Assembly (NCBI RefSeq): GCF_000515355.1
Contig: NZ_KI911725.1
Location: 12,216-48,615, forward strand
Source: Promicromonospora kroppenstedtii DSM 19349
Lineage (GTDB): Bacteria; Actinomycetota; Actinomycetes; Actinomycetales; Cellulomonadaceae
DNA length: 36,400 bases
Direction: 5' to 3'
Part shown: positions 8,315 through 17,117 of the stretch, piece by piece
Numbering within the stretch: position 1 is the stretch's first letter
How the letters are laid out: each line of letters begins with the position of its first letter
Position numbers and translations under genes: made by a program
Notes under the pieces: model-generated
Seen by the model: only the letters and a program-made list of their open reading frames with translations
The model's database searches: none
Told to the model about the DNA's origin: nothing

Positions 8315-8557
8315 ATGGGACGACCGCGCACACCAGTGGGCACCTTCGGCGATATCTGGTTCGCAGACCTGGACAACGGAAGCGTCGAAGCTCGCACCTG
8401 GTACCGCGACGACGACGGAAAGTCGCGCCAGGTGCGGGCCGTTGGTCCTTCCGAGACGGCAGCAAAGATCGCGCTCAAGGCCGCGATCGCGGTCCGGGGT
8501 AGCCGTTCCGGCCTCGGCGAGCTGACCCGCAACAGCTCGTTTCCCGGCGGCGCCTGA
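8315..8557 (+). pseudogene. Truncated tyrosine integrase (N-terminal arm-binding domain only)
   Basis: Eighty residues remain. GRPRTPVGTFGDIWFADL and TWYRDDDGKSRQVRAVGPS match the N-terminal arm-DNA-binding domain of actinobacterial phage/ICE integrases, which normally continue to about 380-450 residues with the catalytic Arg-His-Arg-Tyr domain. Here the frame stops after NSSFPGGA, where the core-binding domain should begin, and no catalytic part is seen in any downstream frame. The fragment may still bind arm sites, but strand exchange is not expected. It lies directly after the excisionase gene, and its stop overlaps the ATG of a small open frame (TGATG). Confidence 0.65.
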
Positions 8558-8682
8558 TGGAGCGTGTCCCGGTGGTCCTGGCCGACGCGCGAGCCCGCGC
8601 CGCTCAGATCCGGCACGAGGCGGACGAGCGAGCACGACGGGATGCCATCGAGCGGGCCTCCGAGCCGCACCGCGGCTGGTAG
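8557..8682 (+). CDS. Small hypothetical protein (41 aa)
   Basis: ATG at 8557 overlaps the stop of the integrase fragment. The 41 residues are rich in Ala, Arg and Glu (ARARAAQIRHEADERARRDA) and are predicted to be helical. I recognise no family. Its position at the point where the integrase is cut off suggests it may be an artefact of the deletion or an inserted small gene. The TGATG overlap and G/C-rich third positions are the only evidence for translation. Confidence 0.35.
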   Translation: MERVPVVLADARARAAQIRHEADERARRDAIERASEPHRGW

Positions 8683-8750
8683 GAATTTCCACAACCGGGC
8701 AATGCTCGGAGCCCTTGAACCTGCCGGTGTCGAGCACTCCCCGCCGGCCG

Positions 8751-8788
8751 GTATCCACAGGTTTGTCCCAGAGTTATCCACAGGTTTC
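8751..8788 (+). repeat. Two DnaA-box-like direct repeats
   Basis: TATCCACAGGTTT occurs at 8752-8764 and again at 8775-8787. The second copy contains the perfect DnaA box TTATCCACA (8774-8782); the first has GTATCCACA (8751-8759). The spacing is 23 nt, about two helical turns, inside a 243-nt gap without genes. They may be remains of a replication or transfer origin of the element. Confidence 0.45.
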
Positions 8789-8925
8789 AGGCTGTTTCAC
8801 GGCGTGGCTCTCCGGCACGGGAACGGGTCGGTAACGTCGCCACCCAGGACCGGCGCCGGTCGCGAGCGTCGGCGGTCTGGCCGTGGTCGCCGTGATGGAT
8901 GGGCACCGTAACGAGGGCGGATGTG

Positions 8926-9150
8926 ATGGAACGGATCTGGCTCGACGTGCCGTTCGAGGAGAAGGACGAAGCCAAAGAGCTCGGTGCAAGGTGGGCACCG
9001 GACGCGAAGCGGTGGTTCGCCCCACGCCCCGGGATGGCCCGGCTGGAACGCTGGGCCGCGCTGCCGGACGTCCCAGACCTGCTGCCCGGTGAAGACCGGT
9101 CGCTCGGGTCGGGGCTGTTCGTCGATCTGGTGAGCTGCGAGTCCAGTTGA
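8926..9150 (+). CDS. DUF5710-domain protein, C-terminally short
   Basis: Seventy-four residues beginning MERIWLDVPFEEKDEAKELG, then ARWAPDAKRWFAPRPGM and LPGEDRSLGSGLFVDLV. This is the compact DUF5710 module common on actinobacterial plasmids and integrative elements, often at the front of larger primase-like or nuclease-like proteins. In relatives I know of, the chain continues past GSGLFVDLV; here it ends four residues later (SCESS), so it may be the truncated N-terminal part of a longer ancestor. The ATG at 8926 has a GAGGG box about 9 nt upstream. Its stop overlaps the next start (TGATG). Function unknown. Confidence 0.6.
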   Translation: MERIWLDVPFEEKDEAKELGARWAPDAKRWFAPRPGMARLERWAALPDVPDLLPGEDRSLGSGLFVDLVSCESS

Positions 9151-9314
9151 TGGCCGCCCTGGAGCAACTCGCTCGCGAGCGAGAACTACACGAAAGCATG
9201 AATGGTGAGCTCACCGCCGCCAACGAGGTCAACCGCCAGCTCGTGCGCGACCTCACCGCGGCGAAGGAGAACGAACTGCTGCTGCGCCAGCGGCTCAGCG
9301 CCCGCCGGAAGTAA
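9150..9314 (+). CDS. Small coiled-coil protein (54 aa)
   Basis: The ATG at 9150 overlaps the stop of the DUF5710 gene, implying translational coupling. The 54 residues (MAALEQLARERELHESMN followed by Leu/Glu/Asn heptads and ending RQRLSARRK) look like one continuous amphipathic helix or coiled coil. No family is recognised. Small helical proteins of this kind are common on mobile elements. The coupling and the lack of internal stops in a high-GC frame support it; length alone would not. Confidence 0.45.
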   Translation: MAALEQLARERELHESMNGELTAANEVNRQLVRDLTAAKENELLLRQRLSARRK

Positions 9315-9553
9315 TACCGCGTGCAGTCGACGTGAGCGGAAACCTCGCACACGGGCGACTCGACCCGCCACGCTTGATCGCCGGAACGCGTCGGAGACGC
9401 AGCAGCACTTCGACGTTCCCGATTCGCATACGTCGAATTTGTCGGTGGTGGCCCACCCTGGGGTGCAGTTCATCGTCCTGCTCCGAGCGTGAACCTCGGA
9501 GCCCGCCAGCCCGACTACAGAGATGACACGCGACGAGCGCGAAGGGAGGCGAG

Positions 9554-10096
9554 ATGACCGACGAGCTCCTGGTGGTCCGGGCCCAGTTGGGTAGCCGGTC
9601 CGCACTGGAGGACCTGGTGACGCGATGGCAGCGGCCGGTTTGGCTGTACGTGCGGCGCATGCTGGACAGCGAGCGCGCCGACGACGTCGCCCAGGAGGCG
9701 TGGATCGCGGTCGTGCGAGCGCTACCTCGGCTTCGCGAACCGGACCGGTTCGCGCCGTGGCTGTTCACGATCGTGCGACGGGCTGTGCTGAATCGGCTGC
9801 GCGACCAGTACGCCGACCGGCACGACCTGGTCGGCGGACCCGATCGGGGGGCGTTCGACCGGCCTGACGACGCCGTGCCGGACGCAGTGGACGAGTTGGT
9901 GGACCGGGCCGAGATGATCGATCGTCTGGCCGGCCTGCCGGTACTGGAGCGCGAGGTGCTGGTTCTGCACTACCTGGAGGACCTTTCGGTCCAGGACTGC
10001 GCGCAGGTCTGCGGAGTCCCCTCGGGGACCGTCAAGTCACGACTGAATCGTGCGCGCCGTCTGCTGCGCGAGCACGTCGAAGGAGAGGTGAGCTGA
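9554..10096 (+). CDS. ECF-type RNA polymerase sigma factor
   Basis: A 180-residue sigma-70-family protein with region 2 at about residues 8-75 (DDVAQEAWIAVVRALPRL and FAPWLFTIVRRAVLNRLRD) and region 4 at about 122-170 (LPVLEREVLVLHYLEDLSVQDCAQVCGVPSGTVKSRLNRARRLL). There is no C-terminal extension, unlike the ECF41 proteins farther right. The start at 9554 follows an AAGGGAGG box. One nt separates it from the next gene, a four-helix membrane protein that may be its anti-sigma partner, though no zinc-binding anti-sigma motif (HxxxCxxC) is visible there. The upstream 239 nt contain no gene and may carry its promoter. Confidence 0.92.
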   Translation: MTDELLVVRAQLGSRSALEDLVTRWQRPVWLYVRRMLDSERADDVAQEAWIAVVRALPRLREPDRFAPWLFTIVRRAVLNRLRDQYADRHDLVGGPDRGAFDRPDDAVPDAVDELVDRAEMIDRLAGLPVLEREVLVLHYLEDLSVQDCAQVCGVPSGTVKSRLNRARRLLREHVEGEVS

Positions 10097-10097
10097 C

Positions 10098-10583
10098 ATG
10101 TCGAATGAGGAACCCCGGGCATCAGTACCCGAGGTCGTCGCCGGGCTCAACGAGACGCTCTCGCGGACCGGACGCGTGCGCGCGGTAGGGACCTTTGTGA
10201 TCGGGCTCGCGGGCGCCGTCTTCGTGGCAGCCCTGTGGTGGACCGAGCCTGGGCCGCTACCGGTCCTCACGCAGGTGACCTTCGGGCTGCTCATGGTGTT
10301 CTGCCTCACCTGGGCCGGCTACGGGACGTGGCTGCTACGGACGCGCGTCGCGCTGTTCGCCACCGACCGCGTGGTGGCCGCGTGGATCGGCCTGGCGGCA
10401 TCGGCGCTCACCGGCACCATGCTGGTGATCCTTGCCGTCCAGCGCGGATCCGGGACCTGGGGCCCGATCATCGTCGCGGCGGCTTTCATGGCGGTCGCGA
10501 TCACCCTGGTAGTCCGCGCCCACACCCACCGCACGGCACTGCTCCGCCGCGAACGAACCCTCAATGGAAAGCAGGAGTCATGA
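10098..10583 (+). CDS. Four-helix membrane protein, possible anti-sigma partner
   Basis: One hundred sixty-one residues: a hydrophilic N-terminus of about 28 residues followed by four hydrophobic spans (about 31-52, 56-80, 90-113, 121-140) and a basic tail. It starts 1 nt after the ECF sigma gene and its stop overlaps the ATG of the next small gene (ATGA), so the three form one operon. Position suggests that it senses membrane signals or restrains the sigma factor. No recognised anti-sigma domain is visible, so that role is inference. The family is unknown to me. Confidence 0.8.
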   Translation: MSNEEPRASVPEVVAGLNETLSRTGRVRAVGTFVIGLAGAVFVAALWWTEPGPLPVLTQVTFGLLMVFCLTWAGYGTWLLRTRVALFATDRVVAAWIGLAASALTGTMLVILAVQRGSGTWGPIIVAAAFMAVAITLVVRAHTHRTALLRRERTLNGKQES

Positions 10584-10696
10584 CGCACAACGCCAAGCTC
10601 GTCCGCAAGCGGTTCGGCCGCACCGGCATCATCATCGCGCTGACAGTGGTCGTTCTCCTCATCGTCGGCGGGATCCTCCTACTCGTCCTGACGTGA
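10580..10696 (+). CDS. Single-span membrane peptide (38 aa)
   Basis: The ATG at 10580 overlaps the stop of the previous gene. The 38 residues have a basic N-terminus (MTHNAKLVRKRFGRTG) followed by one very hydrophobic span (IIIALTVVVLLIVGGILLLVL). A GCAGGAG box precedes the start by 4 nt. It ends the ECF operon. The size, topology and tight coupling suggest a small membrane regulator or a subunit of the four-helix protein. No homologue is recognised. Confidence 0.62.
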   Translation: MTHNAKLVRKRFGRTGIIIALTVVVLLIVGGILLLVLT

Positions 10697-10763
10697 CCGG
10701 CTCAGCCGCAAGAAGTCCGGGCGGTGCTCAGGTGCCCTGCTTCGGGCGCGTGGTGTTCGCGCC

Positions 10764-11084
10764 GTGCAGGTGATCACGGTCGATCGTGGCCTCCACGACA
10801 AGGAGCGCAGAACCGGACAGCGATCTGATTGCGTGCTGTCAGTCATCGCCGGTGGCGAACTGCCACCATCAGCGGCCAGAGGAAGTGCGGCCAATGATCG
10901 TGTGCAACTCATCGCACACGTTCCGAGCAGCGATGACCTGATCGTGCCAGTGATTTACCAGCAGGACGGGCGGATCTGCGCGGGCTGGGCCAGCTGCCAC
11001 GACATGGACCACAACCTGGCCGCTCGTGTCGCCGTCCTGGACGGCCAAGTCACTTCGGACCAGTACCAGCAGCTTCAGGACTAG
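10764..11084 (+). CDS. Hypothetical protein (106 aa), doubtful N-terminus
   Basis: The second half (from about residue 46, DRVQLIAHVPSSDDLIVPVIY onward) has the strong G/C third-position bias of real genes here. The first half does not, so the true start may be a GTG near 10898 and the protein about 60 residues. No family is recognised. Its stop codon coincides with the outer end of the inverted repeat at 11084-11158, so it may have been cut by that insertion. Treat as tentative. Confidence 0.35.
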   Translation: MQVITVDRGLHDKERRTGQRSDCVLSVIAGGELPPSAARGSAANDRVQLIAHVPSSDDLIVPVIYQQDGRICAGWASCHDMDHNLAARVAVLDGQVTSDQYQQLQD

Positions 11085-11158
11085 GGACTGCTGCACGGAT
11101 AGGTGACGACTCAACCTGTAGGGCAGGTCAACCTGTCACCTATCTGTGCAGCAGTCCC
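11084..11158. repeat. 24-bp inverted repeat pair, IS-remnant or MITE-like
   Basis: Arms 11084-11107 and 11135-11158 begin GGGACTGCTGCAC and match at 23 of 24 positions (the one difference allows a G-U pair). The 27-nt interior has a further small inverted repeat, AACCTG/CAGGT. No transposase fits between them. The arms resemble IS terminal repeats brought together by an internal deletion; a long terminator hairpin is the alternative. Confidence 0.6.
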
Positions 11159-11247
11159 AACTACAGCTAACGCTCTCGGTGGTGCTAGCCCTTAACGCTT
11201 GCGCGGCGCTCACGCATCCAGACCAGTGCGGCTACGACTCGGGAACG

Positions 11248-11862
11248 TCAGTGAGCCGTCGTCGCACTTGTGGCGGTGGTGCGTCCGTGATTGATCGCGG
11301 CGTCCACTGCTGCGCCGATGCGCTGCAAGGCAATCAGGTCGCGTGGTTCGAGCGAGTCGATCAGGTATTCGCGGACTGCCGCGACATGTCCGGGCGCAGC
11401 GGCGACCACGACGTCGTAGCCGGCCTCGGTCAGGGTGGTGTTGGTGCGGCGACCTGCACCGGGTATCCGGGACCTGGCAAGCAGCCCTCGCTTCTCCAGT
11501 CGCCCGACGACGTGCGACAACCGCGACAGCGAAGCTGATGTGCGCACGGCCAGTGCGCTCATCTGCATGGTCCGATCCGGCTCCTCGGAGAGGACCGACA
11601 GCACCATGTACTCGAAGAAGGTCATCTGGGACTCGCGCTGCATCCGCGCGTCCAGGGCGGCAGGCAAGCTGATCATGATCGCAGAGTTGGCCAGCCACGC
11701 CGCCAGTTCGTCGCCGTTCAGCCAGCGCGGCTCGGCGTCCGATCCAACGGGTGAGCCACTCCCGGGCTCGGTGACCGCAGCGGACGGCGTCGTTGCGCGG
11801 GATGCCGAGCCGCCTTGCCCAACCCTCTTGCCCTGCCGCTGAGCATCCGCCGCCTTCGTCAT
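11248..11862 (-). CDS. MarR-family transcriptional regulator
   Basis: A 204-residue protein with a winged helix of MarR type at about residues 60-165: MTFFEYMVLSVLSEEP, MQMSALAVRTSASLSRLSHVV, RLEKRGLLARSRI and GRRTNTTLTEAGYDVV. The first 45 residues are Ser/Gly/Thr-rich and probably disordered; a later start such as an internal GTG or ATG is possible. It is divergent from the aldo-keto reductase gene, and the 147 nt between them contain three copies of a palindromic operator (11887-11950). This is the usual layout of a MarR repressor controlling itself and a neighbouring oxidoreductase, probably in response to an electrophile, phenolic or quinone ligand; the ligand is unknown. Confidence 0.87.
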   Translation of the reverse strand: MTKAADAQRQGKRVGQGGSASRATTPSAAVTEPGSGSPVGSDAEPRWLNGDELAAWLANSAIMISLPAALDARMQRESQMTFFEYMVLSVLSEEPDRTMQMSALAVRTSASLSRLSHVVGRLEKRGLLARSRIPGAGRRTNTTLTEAGYDVVVAAAPGHVAAVREYLIDSLEPRDLIALQRIGAAVDAAINHGRTTATSATTAH

Positions 11863-11886
11863 GCGGCCAGCCTACGGCGATCGTTA

Positions 11887-11950
11887 TTGACGCATCAAGT
11901 TCCAGAGTGTAGAACTTGACGCATCAAGTTCATCTTGATGCGTCAAGTTC
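11887..11950. promoter_or_regulatory. Triple operator for the MarR regulator
   Basis: The palindrome GAACTTGACGCATCAAGTTC fills 11912-11931 (8-bp arms around CGCA). A copy lacking its outer left end, TTGACGCATCAAGTTC, lies at 11887-11902, and an inverted copy, CTTGATGCGTCAAGTTC, at 11934-11950. They lie between the divergent MarR and aldo-keto reductase genes. Two adjacent dimers plus a third site suggest cooperative repression. Confidence 0.68.
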
Positions 11951-12009
11951 TTGTCGGGTCGACATACCGGCAGTGGGCCTGGCGAACCGATCCAGAGAGG
12001 ACTATTCCG

Positions 12010-14174
<2,165 letters not shown>

Positions 14175-14285
14175 GACACCTCAGCAGGGTGCGGGCGTCC
14201 ACGGCGGCGGCCCGCACCCGGCTGTCGAGCGGACTCGGCGGTGACGCCCAAGGCGTCGATGAAGACGATCGCAGAGCTCGCTGTC

Positions 14286-14906
14286 TCAGCCGTGGGACCA
14301 GGTCACCGCGTTCATCGCCACATCAGCGACCCGGAGCAGTTCCGCCTCGCTCCTGCCTGTCGCCGCCTGAACGGCGATGCCGTACGCGACCGTCGTGATG
14401 TAGGCCGCCAGCGTGCGCGGATCCTCGGTCTCCGGCAGATCACCCTCGGCCCGCGCACGCAGAAATCGGGACTCGAGGCGCGCAGCGCCATCCTGGCGCC
14501 AGTCGACGAGGACCTTCTGGGCGGTGAGCCCGTTGTCGCCGGCGGACAGCGCAGCCTGGACGCCAAGGCATCCGTGGGGTGCCTCGCGACTCGTGCTGGC
14601 GGCGGCTGCGCCGCGAAGGATGGACTCGGCGACTTCGCGTGCGGTCGGCTCGGACAGTGCACGGATTCCGTAGGAGGCCGGGCCTTCCGTGTACCGCTCG
14701 ACCGCTCGGCGGAACAGCTCGTCCTTGTTCCCGAACGCCGCATACATGCTGCTGCGAGTGATGCCCATCGCCTCGGTCAGGTCCGTCAGGCTCGCCCCTT
14801 CGTAGCCTTTGGCCCAGAACACTCTCATGGCTTGTTCGAGGGCGTAGTCGGAGTCGAACTCACGAGGCCGCCCTAGCTTGGTCTGCGATGCGGGCATGGC
14901 AGTCAT
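14286..14906 (-). CDS. TetR/AcrR-family transcriptional regulator
   Basis: A 206-residue protein with an N-terminal TetR helix-turn-helix: LGRPREFDSDYALEQAMRVFW, then YEGASLTDLTEAMGITRSSMYAAFGNKDELFRRA (about 35-68). The C-terminal ligand domain has the HGCLGVQAALS segment seen in regulators of reductase genes. It starts at 14906 or, less likely, at the ATG at 14897. It is divergent from the quinone-reductase gene 337 nt away. GGAC-N6-GTCC at 14920-14933 just upstream may be its operator. Likely autoregulated and controlling the reductase; the ligand is unknown. The TetR and Gal80-like genes converge. Confidence 0.9.
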   Translation of the reverse strand: MTAMPASQTKLGRPREFDSDYALEQAMRVFWAKGYEGASLTDLTEAMGITRSSMYAAFGNKDELFRRAVERYTEGPASYGIRALSEPTAREVAESILRGAAAASTSREAPHGCLGVQAALSAGDNGLTAQKVLVDWRQDGAARLESRFLRARAEGDLPETEDPRTLAAYITTVAYGIAVQAATGRSEAELLRVADVAMNAVTWSHG

Positions 14907-15243
14907 TATGCGCCCTTACGGACCAGACAGTCCAGATAACGCGAGGGATCAGGCGTTCAAGTCGCCGTCGATGGTGAGCACAGCTCCGGTGCTGAACGCC
15001 GGCGAGGCGCCCGCGACGAAAGCGATGGGAGACATCCCGGGCCGCGACGCCTGCCTGCCCGCGCGGTCGAGGCTTGCGAATAAATCTCTGACCGCCTACG
15101 GTACTTCCGTACCGATCGGTCCTGAAGTGATGTACTGGACCAAGAGGGACGTGACCTCGCTACCGGGCCTGCGTGAGCGAGCACGCCGAAGCACGCCGCA
15201 GCGGAAGTGCCGCCGGCTCGCTCTGAGAAGGAGAAGGATCATC
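14907..15243. other. Intergenic region with putative TetR operators and an SDR relic
   Basis: No intact gene is seen. GGAC-N6-GTCC lies at 14920-14933 near the TetR start, and CGGTAC-TTCC-GTACCG at 15099-15114 lies 130 nt before the quinone reductase; either could be a regulator site. Between them is the tail of a short-chain dehydrogenase gene (separate entry). Confidence 0.4.
14949..15061 (-). pseudogene. C-terminal relic of a short-chain dehydrogenase
   Basis: The minus strand reads RPGMSPIAFVAGASPAF, then STGAVLTIDGDLNA and a stop codon at 14949-14951. This is the standard SDR C-terminus (normally ...AFLASPAASFTTGAVLTIDGGLNA). Upstream residues quickly lose similarity and no start or Rossmann motif is present, so only about 35 codons of a lost SDR gene survive. 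Its orientation, downstream of where the quinone reductase now starts, shows that this locus was rebuilt. Confidence 0.5.
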
Positions 15244-16149
15244 ATGAAAGCCGCCGTCATCGCCTCGTTCGGCGAACCCTCCGTGTTGCAGGTTGCGGAA
15301 GCTCCACGACCGGTGCCGGGTCCGGGTCAGGTGCTGGTACGGGTTCACGCCGCCGGGGTGAACCCGGCGGAGATCCTGGCACGCGCCGGAGCGTTCCGCC
15401 TGCGTGCTCCCGCCATCATCGGATTCGAGTTCGCCGGCGTCGTCGAGGCGGTCGGTCCGGGCGTCGACGAGGGCGTGGTCGGCGACCGCGTCGCCGGATG
15501 GCCGGACTCCGCCACCCAGGGCTCCTACGCCGAGTACACGGTCAGCAGCAACTTCGCGACGATCCCCGACGGCGTGTCCTTCGAGGAGGCCGCGGCTACT
15601 GTCATCGGCGCCGACAACGCGGCGAGGGCTCTCGGGCTTATGAACCTTCGCCCGGGTGAAACGCTCGTGGTCACCGGCGCGAGCGGTGCTCTGGGCAGCG
15701 CCGCCGTGCAGTTCGCGCGACAGCGGGGTGTGACAGTGATCGGCGTCGCCGGGACTGCCAACGCGGACTTCGTCCGGAGTCTCGGGGCGACCCCTGTCGC
15801 CCACGGCCCGGGCCTGGTCGATCGCATCCGTGCGGCCGCTCCGGGCGGGGTCGATGCCGCGCTCGACACCGCCGGCAAGGGACTCCTTCCCGCCCTCGTC
15901 GATCTCCTCGGCGGCCCCGACCGGATCGTGACGCTCGCCGACCGCGATGCCGCACAACACGGCGTCGCATTCAGCGCCGGGGGCAGCGAGAACCGCGACC
16001 GCGGCCCCGTCCAGGAAGCCCTGAATCTGATCGCCGCCGGCGCATGGACCGCACGCATCGACCGGAGCTTCCCGCTCGACGAGGCCGCGGACGCCCATCG
16101 CCTCGTCGCCACGGGCCACACCCACGGCAAAGTCATCCTCATTCCCTGA
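15244..16149 (+). CDS. Zinc-independent MDR-family quinone oxidoreductase
   Basis: A 301-residue medium-chain dehydrogenase/reductase. It has the N-terminal GroES-like domain (VHAAGVNPAEILARAG at 35-50, GFEFAGVVEAVGPGV at 60-74, GDRVAG at 80-85) and the nucleotide-binding loop VTGASGALGSAAVQFAR (143-159). The structural zinc cysteines are absent, as in NADPH:quinone reductases. AAGGAGAAGGA precedes the ATG at 15244. The frame is open upstream to 14878 but that part overlaps the SDR relic in antisense and is not coding. It is probably controlled by the divergent TetR regulator and followed by an alpha/beta hydrolase gene 51 nt downstream, suggesting an operon for detoxifying or degrading a carbonyl or quinone compound. 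Confidence 0.92.
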   Translation: MKAAVIASFGEPSVLQVAEAPRPVPGPGQVLVRVHAAGVNPAEILARAGAFRLRAPAIIGFEFAGVVEAVGPGVDEGVVGDRVAGWPDSATQGSYAEYTVSSNFATIPDGVSFEEAAATVIGADNAARALGLMNLRPGETLVVTGASGALGSAAVQFARQRGVTVIGVAGTANADFVRSLGATPVAHGPGLVDRIRAAAPGGVDAALDTAGKGLLPALVDLLGGPDRIVTLADRDAAQHGVAFSAGGSENRDRGPVQEALNLIAAGAWTARIDRSFPLDEAADAHRLVATGHTHGKVILIP

Positions 16150-16200
16150 CTCGGCCGACCGGCCATTCCACCACGACAACAATCAATGGGAGAGTCCGAA

Positions 16201-16923
16201 ATGCCTGCAGTCCTCGTCCATGGTGTACCTGATACCCACCGGCTCTGGGACACCGTCCGTTCCTATCTTGAGCGCGAAGATATTGTGGCGATCGATCTCC
16301 CCGGGTTTGGCGTACCCCTACCCGCTGGATTCACGTCGACGAAGGAAGAGTATCTCGACTGGCTCATCAAGAAGATCGAAGAAATCGGCGAACCCGTCGA
16401 CCTGGTCGGTCATGACTGGGGGTCTCTGCTCACGGGCCGTCTCGCGTCCGTCCGACCAGATCTGGTGCGGACATGGACAGGCATCAGCGGACCGATCGAT
16501 CCGGAGTATCCGTGGCACTATCTCGCCAAGATCTGGCAGACGCCAGGCGAGGGCGAGCAATGGATGGCGGACCTTGACCTCGAGGCGTTCGCAGCAAGCC
16601 TCAACGAAGCTCAGATGCCGCGCGACGCGGCAGACGAATCGGTCCGGCACCTCGATGCCACTATGAGAGCAAGCATTCTCGCCCTCTACCGTTCGGCGAT
16701 CGAGGTCGGGGCGGAGTGGAAGCCAGGTTTGAGCAACGTGACCGCACCGGCGCTCGTGATCTGGGGCCTGGACGATCCATTTCTTCCTCACCGCTTCGCC
16801 GACGAGCTCGGTAATGCCACACGCGCACGTGCGGTCTTCAAGCTGCGCAGCTCGCACTGGCCGATGATCGAGCGCCCGGCCGATGTCGCGCGCGAACTCG
16901 AGGCCCACTGGGCTCACGTGTAA
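16201..16923 (+). CDS. Alpha/beta hydrolase (epoxide hydrolase/dehalogenase type)
   Basis: A 240-residue alpha/beta hydrolase with LVHGVPDTHRLWD near the N-terminus (5-17). Its nucleophile elbow GHDWGS puts an aspartate (Asp72) in the nucleophile position, as in epoxide hydrolases and haloalkane or fluoroacetate dehalogenases rather than serine esterases. Asp191 or Asp192 (WGLDDPF) and His219 (SSHWPMIERP) complete the triad. GGGAGAG lies 6 nt before the ATG at 16201; an ATG at 16186 overlaps that box and is less likely. Third positions carry more A/T than in its neighbours, a possible sign of separate origin. It probably shares a transcript with the quinone reductase and is followed by a long hairpin. 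Confidence 0.87.
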   Translation: MPAVLVHGVPDTHRLWDTVRSYLEREDIVAIDLPGFGVPLPAGFTSTKEEYLDWLIKKIEEIGEPVDLVGHDWGSLLTGRLASVRPDLVRTWTGISGPIDPEYPWHYLAKIWQTPGEGEQWMADLDLEAFAASLNEAQMPRDAADESVRHLDATMRASILALYRSAIEVGAEWKPGLSNVTAPALVIWGLDDPFLPHRFADELGNATRARAVFKLRSSHWPMIERPADVARELEAHWAHV

Positions 16924-16933
16924 AACCTGCGCT

Positions 16934-17045
16934 TGGGCCACTCGGGCTCAAACCCCGCGGCCACCATGGCGAACGGAAATAATTGCTCGCTCACTATGGC
17001 GAGCGAGCAATTATTTCCGTTCGCCATGGTGAGCCCGAGTGCCCA
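16934..17045. repeat. Long two-tier inverted repeat (hairpin)
   Basis: The inner arms are 30 bp and perfect (16963-16992 and 17001-17030) around an 8-nt loop. The outer arms (16934-16949 and 17031-17045) add 15 bp with one bulge, and 13 unpaired bases lie between tiers on the left side only. The inner stem contains the A/T-rich core AAATAATTG, unusual in this genome. It separates the hydrolase gene from the second Gal80-like gene and could terminate transcription, but it is far longer than the other terminators here. Confidence 0.75.
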
Positions 17046-17117
17046 CGCATGTGTCCGGAAACGATCATCGTGACGCAGCGCGGAGAGCGTTGCGCGGGCT
17101 GCACAAGGAGCATACTC

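Noticed and set aside
9481-9501. CTCCGAG inverted repeat before the ECF sigma gene
   Set aside because: Only 7-bp arms with a 7-nt loop, too weak to call a terminator or operator.
15099-15114. CGGTAC-TTCC-GTACCG as a confirmed TetR operator
   Set aside because: It is a short palindrome far from the TetR start and occurs once, so it is mentioned only as a possibility.
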